Part shown: positions 37,689 through 48,694 of the stretch, in pieces
How the letters are laid out: the number at the start of each line of letters is the position of its first letter
How positions within the stretch are numbered: the stretch's first letter is position 1
Source of the DNA: Frischella japonica
Lineage (GTDB): Bacteria; Pseudomonadota; Gammaproteobacteria; Enterobacterales; Orbaceae
Reading direction: 5' to 3'
NCBI RefSeq assembly: GCF_014489845.1
Contig: NZ_JABURY010000021.1
Location: forward strand, 1 to 64,000
DNA length: 64,000 bases
Made by a program: the position numbers and the translations under genes
Notes under the pieces: model-generated
Database searches by the model: none
What the model was told of the DNA's origin: nothing
What the model saw: the letters and a program-made list of their open reading frames with translations, nothing else

Positions 37689-38597
37689 ATGAATTCTACC
37701 TATGATAAACTTGTTAAACGATCCACAACCTTTTCATTATTCTTCGCGCTATTTTTAATTGCAATTAAATCTGCTACTTGGTGGATAACGGGCTCATTTA
37801 GCTTATTAGTTTCATTATTTGATTCTACAATGGATTTTTTGGCATCTGGATTAAATTTTATCTTAATTCGTTACGCTTTGAAACCACCTGATCATGATCA
37901 TTGCTTTGGTCATGGTAAAGCAGAATCACTAGCTGCATTGGCACAAAGTGCTTTTATTATAGGCTCAGTAATTTTTCTTTTGATAAATAGTGTTAATTTA
38001 TTAATCCATCCCGCTACTGTTAACTCCCCTATGGTAGGTATTATTATTTCAGCGGTTTCTGCCATATTAACCTTAATGCTGGTAATTTATCAACGTTATG
38101 TCATTAAACTAACTAACAGTAATGCGATTAAAGCCGATATGCTCCATTATTCTGCCGATTTACTCATTAATATTGCTGTCATTTTTGCTTTATGCTTAAC
38201 TTGGTTGGGTATTGATTATGCTGATGGCGTTTTAGCATTAATCATTGGCTGTTATATTTTCTTGCACGCTATAAAAATTACCATCCATGCACTGCAAGAT
38301 CTACTTGATAAAGCACTACCGCAAGCCGATAATCAAGCCATTGTTGAATTAGCCTTGTCCTTAAAAGAGATTCACGGCGTACATGAAATTAAAACTCGTC
38401 GCTCAGGTCCAATAACATTTGTTCAATTACATATTGAATTAGATGATTTAATGCCATTAGTCAAAGCACATGCAATTGCCGATAAACTCGAAAAAATGAT
38501 TGCAAATAAATTTGCACCAGCTGAGGTCATTGTTCATCAAGATCCACTTTCAGTCATATCAAAAGAGAAAGCGACATTCGAAAATTTAATTAACTGA
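37689..38597 (+). CDS. fieF: Cation efflux pump FieF (CDF family)
   Basis: FieF exports ferrous iron or zinc in exchange for protons. The 302 residues have six membrane helices with the metal-site pair DSTMD near 42 and HYSAD near 150, the CDF signature GHGKAESLAALAQ near 75 and a cytoplasmic domain near the end with two metal-binding His. The fieF-pfkA order is the same as in E. coli. Confidence 0.94.
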   Translation: MNSTYDKLVKRSTTFSLFFALFLIAIKSATWWITGSFSLLVSLFDSTMDFLASGLNFILIRYALKPPDHDHCFGHGKAESLAALAQSAFIIGSVIFLLINSVNLLIHPATVNSPMVGIIISAVSAILTLMLVIYQRYVIKLTNSNAIKADMLHYSADLLINIAVIFALCLTWLGIDYADGVLALIIGCYIFLHAIKITIHALQDLLDKALPQADNQAIVELALSLKEIHGVHEIKTRRSGPITFVQLHIELDDLMPLVKAHAIADKLEKMIANKFAPAEVIVHQDPLSVISKEKATFENLIN

Positions 38598-38671
38598 CAT
38601 TTTTTTCTATTGTGAGTGAGTGTTTATACTTCTATAATATTTACTAATCGAAACATTAAAGGTACTTAAGT

Positions 38672-39634
38672 ATGATAAAAAAAATAGGTGTACTAACAAG
38701 TGGTGGTGATGCTCCAGGTATGAATGCAGCGATTCGTGGGGTTGTACGAACAGCATTATCCGAAGGATTAGAAGTGTATGGCATTGAGGACGGTTATCTA
38801 GGTTTATACGAAAACAGAATTAAACGGCTTGAACGCTATAGCGTATCAGATGTCATTAATCGTGGTGGAACATTCTTAGGATCAGCCCGATTCCCTGCTT
38901 TTAAAGAAAAAGAAACTCGTCAAGTCGCCATCGAAAATCTTAAGAAAAATGGGATTGACGCCTTAGTTGTAATCGGCGGTGATGGTTCATATATGGGAGC
39001 GATGCGTTTGACAGAAGAAGGCTTCCCTTGTATCGGACTACCAGGCACCATTGACAACGATATTCGTGGTACTGACTATACTATCGGTTATTTCACTGCT
39101 CTACAGACTGCAGTAGAAGCTATCGATCGCCTGCGTGATACGTGTTCATCGCATCATCGTATTTCTGTAATTGAAATTATGGGACGCGATTGTGGTGACT
39201 TGACCTTAAATGCGGCTGTTGCGGGTGGTTGTGAGTTCATGATTATCCCTGAAGTAACGTGTACTAAAGACGATTTAATTGAAGAGATTAAACTTGGTTT
39301 TGCTAAAGGTAAAAAACATGCTATCGTAGCAGTCACTGAATTGATGCTGGATGTTAACCAATTAGCTAAAGATATTGAAGCAGCAGTCGGTCATGAAACT
39401 CGAGCAACTGTACTAGGTCACGTTCAACGTGGCGGTTCACCAGTACCTTATGACCGTATTTTAGGCTCCAGAATGGGGGCTTATGCAGTAGAATTATTAC
39501 AACAAGGACACGGTGGACGTTGTATCGGTATTCAACATGGTAAATTAGTTCATCATGATATTATCGATGCCATTAACAATATGAAACGCCCATTTGATAT
39601 GGATCTATTCAATACAGCGAAACGTTTATTCTAA
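38672..39634 (+). CDS. pfkA: 6-phosphofructokinase I
   Basis: This key glycolytic enzyme phosphorylates fructose 6-phosphate with ATP. The 320 residues begin [21 protein letters not shown] with the ATP-binding Gly loop. They carry the catalytic [15 protein letters not shown] region near 126 and the effector-site segment [13 protein letters not shown] near 250. Length and sequence match the allosteric bacterial type. A hairpin AAAAGTGG/CCACTTTT (39681-39705) follows. Confidence 0.98.
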   Translation: MIKKIGVLTSGGDAPGMNAAIRGVVRTALSEGLEVYGIEDGYLGLYENRIKRLERYSVSDVINRGGTFLGSARFPAFKEKETRQVAIENLKKNGIDALVVIGGDGSYMGAMRLTEEGFPCIGLPGTIDNDIRGTDYTIGYFTALQTAVEAIDRLRDTCSSHHRISVIEIMGRDCGDLTLNAAVAGGCEFMIIPEVTCTKDDLIEEIKLGFAKGKKHAIVAVTELMLDVNQLAKDIEAAVGHETRATVLGHVQRGGSPVPYDRILGSRMGAYAVELLQQGHGGRCIGIQHGKLVHHDIIDAINNMKRPFDMDLFNTAKRLF

Positions 39635-39746
39635 GTATTCATTGTAAATAAATGGCTACTTGACTCTTCACCTTATTTTAAAAAGTGGGTTTTTAATCCA
39701 CTTTTAAATAATGTTATCCATTATGATCAAACAAGGAGAAAGCATT

Positions 39747-40022
39747 ATGCAATTCTTAGCTGGCGAAAATCGTTTCTATGTCCCTAATCCTGATGGTGGT
39801 GAAGATATTGCCGAAATTACATATACATTAATCGGCCATGATAAAGCATCAATCGATCATACTTTTGTTAATGTCAACTATCGTGGGCAAGGTATTGCGG
39901 ATCGACTGTTCGACTTAGTGATTGAAGAGATGCGTAAACAAAAACGTAAAGTTGTACCCGTTTGTTCTTATGCAGTGAAAAAGTTTGAGCGCGACGCGCA
40001 GCTCCAAACAATCAAAGCCTAA
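39747..40022 (+). CDS. Small GNAT-fold protein (YjdJ-like N-acetyltransferase)
   Basis: The 91-residue product belongs to the short GNAT-like group (COG2388). GEDIAEITYTLIGHD is followed by the acetyl-CoA loop VNVNYRGQGIADRLFDLVIEE and the closing VPVCSYAVKKFE. An AAGGAG ribosome binding site fixes ATG 39747, so the longer reading from 39711 is unlikely. The substrate is not known. It stands between pfkA and gltX. Confidence 0.88.
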   Translation: MQFLAGENRFYVPNPDGGEDIAEITYTLIGHDKASIDHTFVNVNYRGQGIADRLFDLVIEEMRKQKRKVVPVCSYAVKKFERDAQLQTIKA

Positions 40023-40142
40023 TTTAGGTCTTAAATCATTTCCTTAAGACGGCTAATTTTTCTTTACCGTCTTTTATTGCTCAATTACTTGAGCATGCTA
40101 AAATAGCCCATTATCGCTTTATTAAGTAGCAGGAACTATTTC

Positions 40143-41573
40143 ATGAAAGTAAAAACTCGCTTTGCCCCAAGCCCAACTGGCTATTTACATGTTGGCGGTG
40201 CGCGCACGGCACTTTATTCTTGGCTCTATTCCCGTCATGCTAACGGTACTTTCGTATTACGCATTGAAGACACAGATTTGGAACGCTCTACGCCTGAAGC
40301 TATTGAAGCCATTATGGAAGGTATGAATTGGTTACAACTGTCTTGGGATGAAGGTCCTTATTATCAAACAAAACGTTTCGATCGCTACAATCAAGTCATT
40401 GACCAAATGTTAGTCGACGGCAGTGCATACCGTTGCTATTGTTCAAAAGAACGCTTAGAAAAATTACGCGAAGAACAAATGGCTCATGGCGAAAAAGCTC
40501 GCTATGATGGTCGTTGCCGTTGTGATAGCGTCCAGAAAAATCATTCCAGCGATGAACCCCATGTAGTACGTTTTGCCAATCCAATTGATGGCGTAGTAAT
40601 ATTTAACGATCTCATTCGTGGTCCAATCGAAATCGCCAATAAAGAATTAGATGATTTAATTATTCGTCGCACTGATGGTTCACCAACCTACAATTTTTGT
40701 GTTGTCGTAGATGATTGGGATATGGAAATCACTCATGTCATTCGGGGTGAAGATCATATCAACAATACCCCACGTCAAATTAACATTCTTAAAGCTCTTG
40801 GTGCCCCATTACCACAATATGGGCACGTCTCAATGATTTTAGGTGATGATGGGCAAAAATTATCTAAACGTCATGGTGCAGTGAGCGTAATGCAATATCG
40901 TGATGATGGTTACTTACCCGAAGCACTACTTAATTATTTAGTACGCTTGGGGTGGTCACATGGCGATCAAGAAATCTTTAACATTCCTGAAATGATCGAA
41001 TATTTCACGCTTGATGCGGTTAGCCGTTCAGCAAGTGCCTTTAATACTGAAAAATTATTATGGTTAAATCATCATTATATTAACCACTTAGATGCTGATT
41101 ATGTTGCACAACATTTAGTATGGCATATGGACAAACACGGCTATGATTTAAATCAAGGACCTGATCTCATTACGATTATTAAATTATTTGGTGAACGCTG
41201 TAAAACCCTGAAAGAGATGGCCGAATCATGTCACTATTGTTATCAAGATTTTAGGGATTTTGATGCCGATGCAGCGAAAAAGCATCTTCGCCCAGTGGCA
41301 AAAGAACCGTTAGAAGTTATTAAAGCTAAAGTCACAGCAATTGCTGATTTCGATTGGGAAATTCAAAAAATTCACCAAGTTATTCAAACAACTGCTGATG
41401 AACTGGGTGTCGGCATGGGGAAAGTTGGCATGCCATTACGTGTTGCCGTAACGGGACTGGGTCAATCGCCATCTGTTGATGCCACAGTTTTTGCCATAGG
41501 TAAAAAACGCACATTAGCAAGAATTGATAAAGCATTGGCTTATATTGCAGCGCGAGAGCAGGCACAAGCGTAA
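40143..41573 (+). CDS. gltX: Glutamate-tRNA ligase
   Basis: This enzyme charges tRNA-Glu. The class I signatures are [18 protein letters not shown] (HIGH variant) near 7 and KLSKRHGA (KMSKS) near 240. A zinc-knuckle-like region has CYC near 98 and CRC near 123, as in the E. coli type. The 476 residues are full length. The ribosome binding site is AGGA. A hairpin TTATTGCCG/CGGCAATAA at 41581-41607 follows. Confidence 0.97.
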   Translation: MKVKTRFAPSPTGYLHVGGARTALYSWLYSRHANGTFVLRIEDTDLERSTPEAIEAIMEGMNWLQLSWDEGPYYQTKRFDRYNQVIDQMLVDGSAYRCYCSKERLEKLREEQMAHGEKARYDGRCRCDSVQKNHSSDEPHVVRFANPIDGVVIFNDLIRGPIEIANKELDDLIIRRTDGSPTYNFCVVVDDWDMEITHVIRGEDHINNTPRQINILKALGAPLPQYGHVSMILGDDGQKLSKRHGAVSVMQYRDDGYLPEALLNYLVRLGWSHGDQEIFNIPEMIEYFTLDAVSRSASAFNTEKLLWLNHHYINHLDADYVAQHLVWHMDKHGYDLNQGPDLITIIKLFGERCKTLKEMAESCHYCYQDFRDFDADAAKKHLRPVAKEPLEVIKAKVTAIADFDWEIQKIHQVIQTTADELGVGMGKVGMPLRVAVTGLGQSPSVDATVFAIGKKRTLARIDKALAYIAAREQAQA

Positions 41574-41630
41574 TATAATTTTATTGCCGGGTCATTTTCG
41601 GCAATAAACTTTACAATTTTGAAAGCTGAT

Positions 41631-43229
41631 ATGACTCGTTTAAAAAAACGTTATTGGATTTCACTGAGTCTTTTACTTATCATCATATTGTTGAGCTTAT
41701 TTGGGTGGCAGTACTGGTTGTCTTTTAAGCAAAAATATCAACTAACGATTAATTGGCAGGGCATCAGTGTAGGTTTTAACGGTTTATCCTTTACAGATCT
41801 GACCGTATCTCAGTCTTCAATGTTATCGTTAACCGTCAAAGAGTTACACATTTCTTGGTCGAATTTATCAGCAGAAAATATTGATATCCACTGGCTATCT
41901 GATGAAACGCATAAAATAGCCAATACGGCAGAAAAAGAACTTAGACGTGAAGATAAAAATCCTAATCAATTTGCATTTGATACCCAACTTGTTTCATCAA
42001 TACTTCACTGGTTACCTAACACCATAAATATTCATTCTTTACGATTTTATCAACAAGATAAACCATTATTGGATATAAAAGTTGCTCTAGAAAAACAACT
42101 AGAATCAATACTACTCAATGTATCAACTAATACGCAATATTCGGCTAACCTATCAGCGATAATCGCTTTTAATGAGATGGATTCACGCTTAGAGATTCAA
42201 AATGGTATTTTAACAACCACGATCAATCAATTTGGCATACAAAATGGTCATTTAAATTTACCGTTTACCGGTTCAATTACGGGCAATCGAATCATCTTAA
42301 CCAACTTAGATACTGCAGCAATTAATCTAGCAAAAGTCAATATTTCTGACGACGTTATTCTTAGTAATTTAATCAGTAAGTTAAGCTTTCAGATTGAATC
42401 ATCAATTCCATTTAAAAATAATCAACTGTCAGCGACGGCACAACTAGCAATAAATAAACTAAATGCGATATATAAAAACAGTGAAATTAAATCAGTTACA
42501 GGTAACATGAATCTGTCGGTCAAGAACAATCAATTATCTATTTCGACCCCGAGTATCAATATTCAAGAAATGAATGTTGGAGTTATTTTTGAAAAAATAA
42601 AATTTGCAGGCGCTTATTCTTCAATTTTAACGGCGCCTGAAAAAGGCATAGTTGTATGGAAAAACGCACAAGCAACCATTTTTTCTGGCAAGATATTTTT
42701 TGATAAAGGCAAATTGGATTTAGCTAAATTACCTCAACAAGTTAATCTAAATCTAACCCAGATACAATTAAAAGATATTTTAGCTAAATATCCTGTTGAA
42801 GGTCTGGTAGGTAATGGTGCAATAGATGGCACATTACCCATCACATTAAGTGAAGTTAAAAACAAAGGGAAAACCACTTTTCATCTTTTAATCAAAAATG
42901 GCCAATTAACTTCCACTAATCAAGGTTATTTACAGTTCGAAAATCCAGCTTTAAAAGATTATGTAAAAAATAATCCAAAGATGAAAATACTCACTGATAT
43001 TCTTAAAAATTTTCATTATACTAAGTTAACCAGTAAAGTGGATTATGCAAATGATATTGCCAAATTAGGTCTTAACATTCAAGGCAGTAATTCTGACGTA
43101 GAAAATGGTAAAGCAGTCAATTTTAATATTACGCTAGAAGAGAATATTGCTAAACTAATGACCAGTTTATTATTATCAGACCAAATTAGTGAACCAATTC
43201 GAAAACGAATTGAGTCACGTTTAAAATAA
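41631..43229 (+). CDS. ydbH: YdbH-like AsmA-family envelope lipid transport protein (short form)
   Basis: YdbH is one of three AsmA-like proteins (with TamB and YhdP) that carry phospholipids between inner and outer membrane. The protein has one N-terminal membrane helix (about 8-30) and then a long beta-rich periplasmic part ending in FNITLEENIAKLMTSLLLSDQISEPIRKRIE. This ending and the following ynbE and ydbL genes identify it. With about 532 residues it is much shorter than the roughly 880 of E. coli. ATG 41631 is chosen over the TTG 41619. Confidence 0.85.
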   Translation: MTRLKKRYWISLSLLLIIILLSLFGWQYWLSFKQKYQLTINWQGISVGFNGLSFTDLTVSQSSMLSLTVKELHISWSNLSAENIDIHWLSDETHKIANTAEKELRREDKNPNQFAFDTQLVSSILHWLPNTINIHSLRFYQQDKPLLDIKVALEKQLESILLNVSTNTQYSANLSAIIAFNEMDSRLEIQNGILTTTINQFGIQNGHLNLPFTGSITGNRIILTNLDTAAINLAKVNISDDVILSNLISKLSFQIESSIPFKNNQLSATAQLAINKLNAIYKNSEIKSVTGNMNLSVKNNQLSISTPSINIQEMNVGVIFEKIKFAGAYSSILTAPEKGIVVWKNAQATIFSGKIFFDKGKLDLAKLPQQVNLNLTQIQLKDILAKYPVEGLVGNGAIDGTLPITLSEVKNKGKTTFHLLIKNGQLTSTNQGYLQFENPALKDYVKNNPKMKILTDILKNFHYTKLTSKVDYANDIAKLGLNIQGSNSDVENGKAVNFNITLEENIAKLMTSLLLSDQISEPIRKRIESRLK

Positions 43230-43243
43230 CCAGAGGCTCTTTT

Positions 43244-43429
43244 ATGATACGGAATGTGATTGCTGTCATAGTAATGAGTAGCATATTAATCGGCTGCTCA
43301 CCAACAGTAAAAGTTCAGGCACCGAGTGAACCGATTAATATTAATTTAAATTTCAAAATCGATCATGAAATTAACATAAAAGTAGATAAAGCATTGGATA
43401 ATATAATTAATAAATCAGGTTTATATTAA
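43244..43429 (+). CDS. ynbE: Outer membrane lipoprotein YnbE
   Basis: The 61-residue lipoprotein has a signal peptide with lipobox LIGC (Cys18) and the family body SEPININLNFKIDHEINIKVDK. YnbE sits in the outer membrane and is thought to pair with YdbH to form a bridge across the periplasm. It starts 14 bases after ydbH with an AGAGG ribosome binding site. Confidence 0.92.
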   Translation: MIRNVIAVIVMSSILIGCSPTVKVQAPSEPININLNFKIDHEINIKVDKALDNIINKSGLY

Positions 43430-43573
43430 TGAATAAAATAATCTAACTAACATCAATTGACTGATTAAAAAATAAATTGATAAACCTAGATGTAATGAAC
43501 ATTAACAATTAAATAAAATTTTTAGCTCACTTTAATGTTAATTCAATATAAAGTATTTATTAAAGAGGTTATT

Positions 43574-43918
43574 ATGACTATCTATAAAAAATTTACTATC
43601 GTATTTTTAACAGCTGCTTTATCTTTTCCGGTGTTTGCATTAAATTTAGAGCAAGCGATTAACGCACTTGGTCAAGCTAAAGTAAATGGATTAGTTGGTG
43701 AACAAGCTGATGGCTACTTAGGCGTAGTGAGAGATGAAGCTAACGCCAGTGAAATTGTGCAGTTAATCAATCAAGCTCGTAAACAAGAATACCAAAAAGT
43801 TTCTGCCGAAACGAATGTTCCCCTAAATGAAGTTGAAAATAGAGCGGGTAGTAAAGCGCAAGAAAAAGCCCCAGTAGGACAATATATAAAACAACAAGGT
43901 CAATGGGAAAAAAAGTAA
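43574..43918 (+). CDS. ydbL: Periplasmic protein YdbL (DUF1318)
   Basis: The product from ATG 43574 has 114 residues: a signal peptide (KKFTIVFLTAALSFPVFA) and the DUF1318 domain with GLVGEQADGYLGVV and the NEVENRAG segment. YdbL assists or regulates the YdbH-YnbE pair. The AGAGG ribosome binding site supports this start. The gap from ynbE is about 145 bases. Confidence 0.92.
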   Translation: MTIYKKFTIVFLTAALSFPVFALNLEQAINALGQAKVNGLVGEQADGYLGVVRDEANASEIVQLINQARKQEYQKVSAETNVPLNEVENRAGSKAQEKAPVGQYIKQQGQWEKK

Positions 43919-44131
43919 TATTGTAATAAGTAAGTATGTAATTTTTGTAACAAAAGTAAAAGTATCATGACTTTATACTTTAATTGTTTATAAATAATGT
44001 GTATGCTGTTTATTTTGGTATTTACTCATTAAAATGATAAGTGGTAAGACTAATTAAAATAAGATTAATTTTTCATATCGTTTTTTATATAAAAATAGTA
44101 TCGCTTATGCGATTTTAAATGGAGAAACTCA

Positions 44132-45805
44132 ATGTGTTCGATTCTTGGTATCCTTGATATAAAATCAGATCCACAAGCACTACGAACGAAAGCACTCGAA
44201 CTTTCAAGCTTAATGCGTCATCGTGGTCCAGATTGGTCTGGTATTTTTGCCTCAGATAAAGCTATCCTTGCTCATGAACGTCTATCAATTGTCGATGTGA
44301 ATACAGGTGCGCAACCACTTTATAATAAAGACAAAACCTTAGTATTAGCGGTTAATGGCGAAATTTATAATCATCAAGAACTCCGAAATCAGTACAAAGA
44401 TCGTTACGAGTTTCAAACTGGTTCTGACTGTGAAGTAATTTTAGCCCTTTACCAAGAAAAAGGGATCCATGGTCTTGATGAATTACAAGGTATGTTCGCC
44501 TTTATCCTTTACGATATTAATAACAACAGTTATTTTATTGGTCGTGATCATATCGGTATTATCCCAATGTATATGGGCTATGATGAAAATGGTACTTTTT
44601 ATGTTGCTTCAGAAATGAAAGCGTTAGTGCCTGTTTGTAAAACAATCGAAGCCTTCCCACCAGGATGTTATCTATCAAGTACTGAAGGGGAAATCAAAAC
44701 GTATTATCAGCGCGATTGGATGGATTACGAAAATGTAAAAGATAATAAAACGGATATTAATGCACTACGTATTGCTTTAGAAGAGTCTGTCAAAAGCCAC
44801 CTTATGTCTGATGTACCTTATGGTGTGTTATTATCAGGCGGATTAGATTCTTCGGTAATTTCGGCGATTACCAAAAAATTCTCTGCGCGTCGTGTTGAAG
44901 ATCATGAAAAAACAGAAGCATGGTGGCCGCAACTACATTCTTTTGCTGTTGGTTTGAAAGGTGCGCCAGATCTTAAAGCGGCACAAGCCGTTGCTGATCA
45001 TTTAGGTACGGTTCATCATGAAATTAACTTCACTATTCAAGAAGGTATTGATGCGATACGCGACGTAATTTATTTCATTGAAACCTATGACGTCACAACG
45101 ATCCGAGCTTCTACGCCGATGTATTTAATGGCAAGAAAAATCAAAGCAATGGGCATCAAAATGGTGTTGTCTGGTGAAGGTGCTGACGAAGTATTTGGCG
45201 GTTATTTGTATTTTCATAAAGCGCCAAATGCAAAAGAATTTCATGAAGAAACCGTACGTAAATTAGCTGCGCTACATATGTATGATTGTGCTCGGGCAAA
45301 TAAAGCTATGGCGGCTTGGGGCGTGGAAGCACGTGTACCATTCTTAGATAAAAAATTCCTCGATGTAGCAATGCGCATCAATCCACAGGATAAAATGTGC
45401 GGTAGCAATGGTAAAATGGAAAAGCATATCGTACGTGAAGCATTTGAATCTTACTTACCGGCTTCTGTTATTTGGCGTCAGAAGGAGCAATTCTCAGATG
45501 GTGTTGGTTACAGTTGGATTGATACGTTAAAAGAGATTGCCGAAACTAAGATTACTGATCAGCAATTAGAAAATGCTAAATTCCGTTTCCCATATAATAC
45601 GCCAGCTAGCAAAGAAGCGTATATGTATCGGGAGATTTTCGATGAATTATTCCCAGTTGAAAGTGCCGCACACTGTGTACCAGGTGGTCCAACTGTTGCT
45701 TGTTCGACCGCTAAAGCTATTGAATGGGATGAGTCATTTAAAAATCTAAACGACCCATCGGGTCGTGCGGCTGTAGGTGTACATAATGATGCCTATAAGA
45801 AATAA
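44132..45805 (+). CDS. asnB: Asparagine synthetase B (glutamine-hydrolysing)
   Basis: AsnB makes asparagine from aspartate with glutamine-derived ammonia. Cys2 (MCSILGILD) is the glutaminase nucleophile and RHRGPDWSG follows. The synthetase half has the pyrophosphate loop LLSGGLDSSVIS near 230 and GEGADEVFGGY near 350. The 557 residues match E. coli AsnB. A hairpin terminator follows. Confidence 0.97.
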   Translation: MCSILGILDIKSDPQALRTKALELSSLMRHRGPDWSGIFASDKAILAHERLSIVDVNTGAQPLYNKDKTLVLAVNGEIYNHQELRNQYKDRYEFQTGSDCEVILALYQEKGIHGLDELQGMFAFILYDINNNSYFIGRDHIGIIPMYMGYDENGTFYVASEMKALVPVCKTIEAFPPGCYLSSTEGEIKTYYQRDWMDYENVKDNKTDINALRIALEESVKSHLMSDVPYGVLLSGGLDSSVISAITKKFSARRVEDHEKTEAWWPQLHSFAVGLKGAPDLKAAQAVADHLGTVHHEINFTIQEGIDAIRDVIYFIETYDVTTIRASTPMYLMARKIKAMGIKMVLSGEGADEVFGGYLYFHKAPNAKEFHEETVRKLAALHMYDCARANKAMAAWGVEARVPFLDKKFLDVAMRINPQDKMCGSNGKMEKHIVREAFESYLPASVIWRQKEQFSDGVGYSWIDTLKEIAETKITDQQLENAKFRFPYNTPASKEAYMYREIFDELFPVESAAHCVPGGPTVACSTAKAIEWDESFKNLNDPSGRAAVGVHNDAYKK

Positions 45806-45829
45806 CCATTAATTTTTTGTAATCGGTTA

Positions 45830-45856
45830 AAAATGGTGGCATTTTGCCACCATTTT
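45830..45856. terminator. Hairpin terminator after asnB
   Basis: AAAATGGTGGC and GCCACCATTTT form a perfect eleven-base stem with a five-base loop, ending in a short T-run, 25 bases after asnB. Confidence 0.75.
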
Positions 45857-46021
45857 CATTATAAGAAGACTATTATCTTTATCTTTTGTTGGTTCTAGAT
45901 AGCGTTTTATAATCCATATCATTAAATTTCATTTAACCGTTTTAATTTTATTGCTAATTTAGGCATTATTCCGCTAAAATGTTTCGCTATTATTTAATTA
46001 TCAGATTTTAACTTAAAAATC

Positions 46022-47120
46022 ATGTTTGAAATAAACCCAGTCAGGAATAAAATCGCAGAACTTATTGAGAGAACCGCCGCTATACGGGGGTATCTTTGAC
46101 TATGAAACGAAGAAAGAGCGTCTTGAAGAAGTTAATGGCGAACTCGAACAGGCGGACGTTTGGACTAATCCAGAAAAAGCTCAATCGCTTGGCAAAGAAC
46201 GGGTCGCATTAGAAACCATTATTAATACCATCGATACCTTAATGCAAGGTCTAGATGATGTTGAAGGGTTATTAGAATTAGCCGTTGAAGCCGATGATCT
46301 TGATACCTTCAATGAAACGCAATCTGAGTTGCAACAACTAGAAAGCAAACTAGATAAATTGGAATTTCATCGGATGTTCTCTGGTGATTATGACAGTGCC
46401 GATTGTTATTTAGATATTCAATCGGGCTCAGGTGGCACCGAAGCGCAAGATTGGGCTGAAATGCTATTACGAATGTATTTACGTTGGGCTGAGGCAAAAG
46501 GCTTTACTACTGAAGTAATGGAAGTTTCAGATGGCGATGTTGCCGGGATAAAATCTGCCACGATCCGCGTAGCCGGGGATTATGCATTTGGCTGGTTACG
46601 AACCGAAACAGGGGTCCATCGTTTAGTACGTAAAAGTCCATTTGATTCTGGCAATCGTCGGCATACTTCATTTGCATCGGTATTTGTTTACCCAGAAGTG
46701 GATGATAATATTGATATTGAAATCAATCCTGCCGATTTACGTATCGATGTTTACCGAGCATCGGGAGCAGGTGGTCAGCATATTAACCGTACCGAATCTG
46801 CGGTACGTATTACGCATATTCCAACAGGAATTGTGACGCAATGCCAAAATAACCGTTCGCAACACAGCAATAAAGATCAAGCAATGAAGCAGTTAAAAGC
46901 AAAATTGTATGAACTGGAAATGCAAAAGAAAAATGCTGAAAGGCAGCAAATGGAAGAAAACAAATCTGATATTGGCTGGGGTAGCCAAATTCGTTCGTAT
47001 GTACTTGATGATTCACGAATTAAAGATTTGCGTACGGGCGTTGAAACACGTAACACTCAGGCCGTTCTCGATGGCGATTTAGATCAATTTATTGAAAAAA
47101 GCTTAAAAGCGGGACTATAA
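46022..47120 (+). CDS. prfB: Peptide chain release factor 2 with programmed +1 frameshift
   Basis: RF2 ends translation at UGA and UAA. Reading starts at ATG 46022 ([16 protein letters not shown]), reaches codon 25 CTT and then an in-frame TGA at 46097-46099. Skipping the T at 46097 gives GAC TAT GAA and continues to 47120, total 365 residues as in E. coli. The stop-codon motif SPF (RKSPFDSG) and the catalytic GGQ (SGAGGQHIN) are present. Residue 246 by E. coli numbering is Ala (YRASGAGGQ), the more active variant. lysS follows after 21 bases. Confidence 0.97.
46085..46100 (+). other. RF2 autoregulatory +1 frameshift site
   Basis: CGGGGGTATCTTTGAC contains a Shine-Dalgarno-like GGGGG three bases before the slippery CTT, then TGA C. 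This is the classic element that shifts the ribosome when RF2 is scarce. Anyone calling genes without it would truncate prfB to a start near 46065. Confidence 0.95.
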
Positions 47121-47141
47121 ACAGTTTATAAGGTAACAAGC

Positions 47142-48662
47142 ATGTCAACACAGCAACAAGATCAAGTTAATACTAGTATGGAAGATCTCAATAACGAATT
47201 AGTCGCTCGTCGTGAAAAATTAGTGCAAATTCGTGAAAATGGTATCGCATTCCCAAATGATTTTCGTCGAGATGCGATTTCAAATGAACTACATCAAAAA
47301 TATGACGAAAAGACTAACGAAGCACTAATTGAAAATAAAATTCAAGTTGCCGTTGCCGGGCGTATGATGATGCGCCGAATCATGGGTAAAGCATCATTTG
47401 TCTCATTACAAGATGTTGGAGGTCAAATCCAGTTATATGTAACTCGCGATGATTTACCAGAAGGGCTTTATAATGAACAATTTAAAAAATGGGATTTAGG
47501 CGATATTATCGCAGCTAAAGGATACCTGTTTAAAACCAAGACAGGTGAATTATCTATTCACTGTGAAGAAATCCGTTTATTAACTAAAGCATTGCGCCCA
47601 CTACCCGATAAATTCCACGGGCTAGCCGATCAAGAAACCCGTTATCGTCAACGTTATTTAGATTTAATCACCAATGAAGAATCACGTAAAACCTTTAGGG
47701 CTCGGTCACAAATTGTTGCTGAAATTCGTCAATTTATGAATGAAATGCAGTTTATGGAAGTAGAAACACCGATGATGCAAGTAATTCCTGGTGGCGCGTC
47801 AGCGAAACCATTCATTACTCACCACAATGCCCTGGATTTAGATATGTATCTGCGGATCGCACCAGAGCTTTATCTAAAGCGTTTAGTCGTTGGTGGATTT
47901 GAACGGGTTTATGAAATTAACCGTAATTTCCGTAATGAAGGGGTATCACCACGCCATAATCCGGAATTCACTATGATGGAACTTTATATGGCTTATGCCG
48001 ATTATAAAGATTTAATTACTATCACTGAATCACTATTCCGTCGCTTAGCCATTGCTGTAACCGGTTCTGCTGTTGTGCAATATGGTGAACACACCTTTGA
48101 CTTTGGGCAACCATTTATCAAAATGACGATGCGTGAAGCAATTTGCCATTATCGTCCAGAAACCAATAACGCTGATTTAGATGATTTTGATAAAGCATGT
48201 GCGATTGCTAAAGCAGTGGGTATTGAAGTCGAAAAAGGTTGGGGATTAGGCCGAGTTGTAACAGAAATTTTTGAAGAAGTGGCAGAGGCTAACTTAATTC
48301 AGCCAACATTTATCACTGAATATCCAGCCGAAGTTTCGCCACTTGCTCGTCGTAATGACATAAATTCTGAAGTCACAGATCGATTTGAATTCTTTATCGG
48401 TGGTCGTGAAATCGGTAACGGTTTTTCAGAACTCAACGATGCCGAAGATCAAGCCGAACGTTTTGCTGAACAAGTTCGCCAAAAAGATGCTGGCGATGAT
48501 GAAGCGATGTTCTTCGATGAAGATTACGTGACCGCATTAGAACATGGCTTGCCACCAACTGCCGGATTAGGTATTGGTATTGACCGAACCGTAATGTTAT
48601 TTACGAATAGTCATACTATTCGTGATGTCATTTTATTCCCAGCGATGCGCCCAACCAAATAA
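47142..48662 (+). CDS. lysS: Lysine-tRNA ligase
   Basis: This class IIb synthetase charges tRNA-Lys. The 506 residues hold the N-terminal OB fold ([18 protein letters not shown] near 68), motif 2 ([21 protein letters not shown] near 259) and motif 3 ([13 protein letters not shown] near 480). The prfB-lysS order is as in E. coli. An imperfect hairpin (about 48670-48696) lies between lysS and the converging argA. Confidence 0.98.
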   Translation: MSTQQQDQVNTSMEDLNNELVARREKLVQIRENGIAFPNDFRRDAISNELHQKYDEKTNEALIENKIQVAVAGRMMMRRIMGKASFVSLQDVGGQIQLYVTRDDLPEGLYNEQFKKWDLGDIIAAKGYLFKTKTGELSIHCEEIRLLTKALRPLPDKFHGLADQETRYRQRYLDLITNEESRKTFRARSQIVAEIRQFMNEMQFMEVETPMMQVIPGGASAKPFITHHNALDLDMYLRIAPELYLKRLVVGGFERVYEINRNFRNEGVSPRHNPEFTMMELYMAYADYKDLITITESLFRRLAIAVTGSAVVQYGEHTFDFGQPFIKMTMREAICHYRPETNNADLDDFDKACAIAKAVGIEVEKGWGLGRVVTEIFEEVAEANLIQPTFITEYPAEVSPLARRNDINSEVTDRFEFFIGGREIGNGFSELNDAEDQAERFAEQVRQKDAGDDEAMFFDEDYVTALEHGLPPTAGLGIGIDRTVMLFTNSHTIRDVILFPAMRPTK

Positions 48663-48694
48663 CTCTAGTTAGCCATCACCTTAAAGGTGGATGG

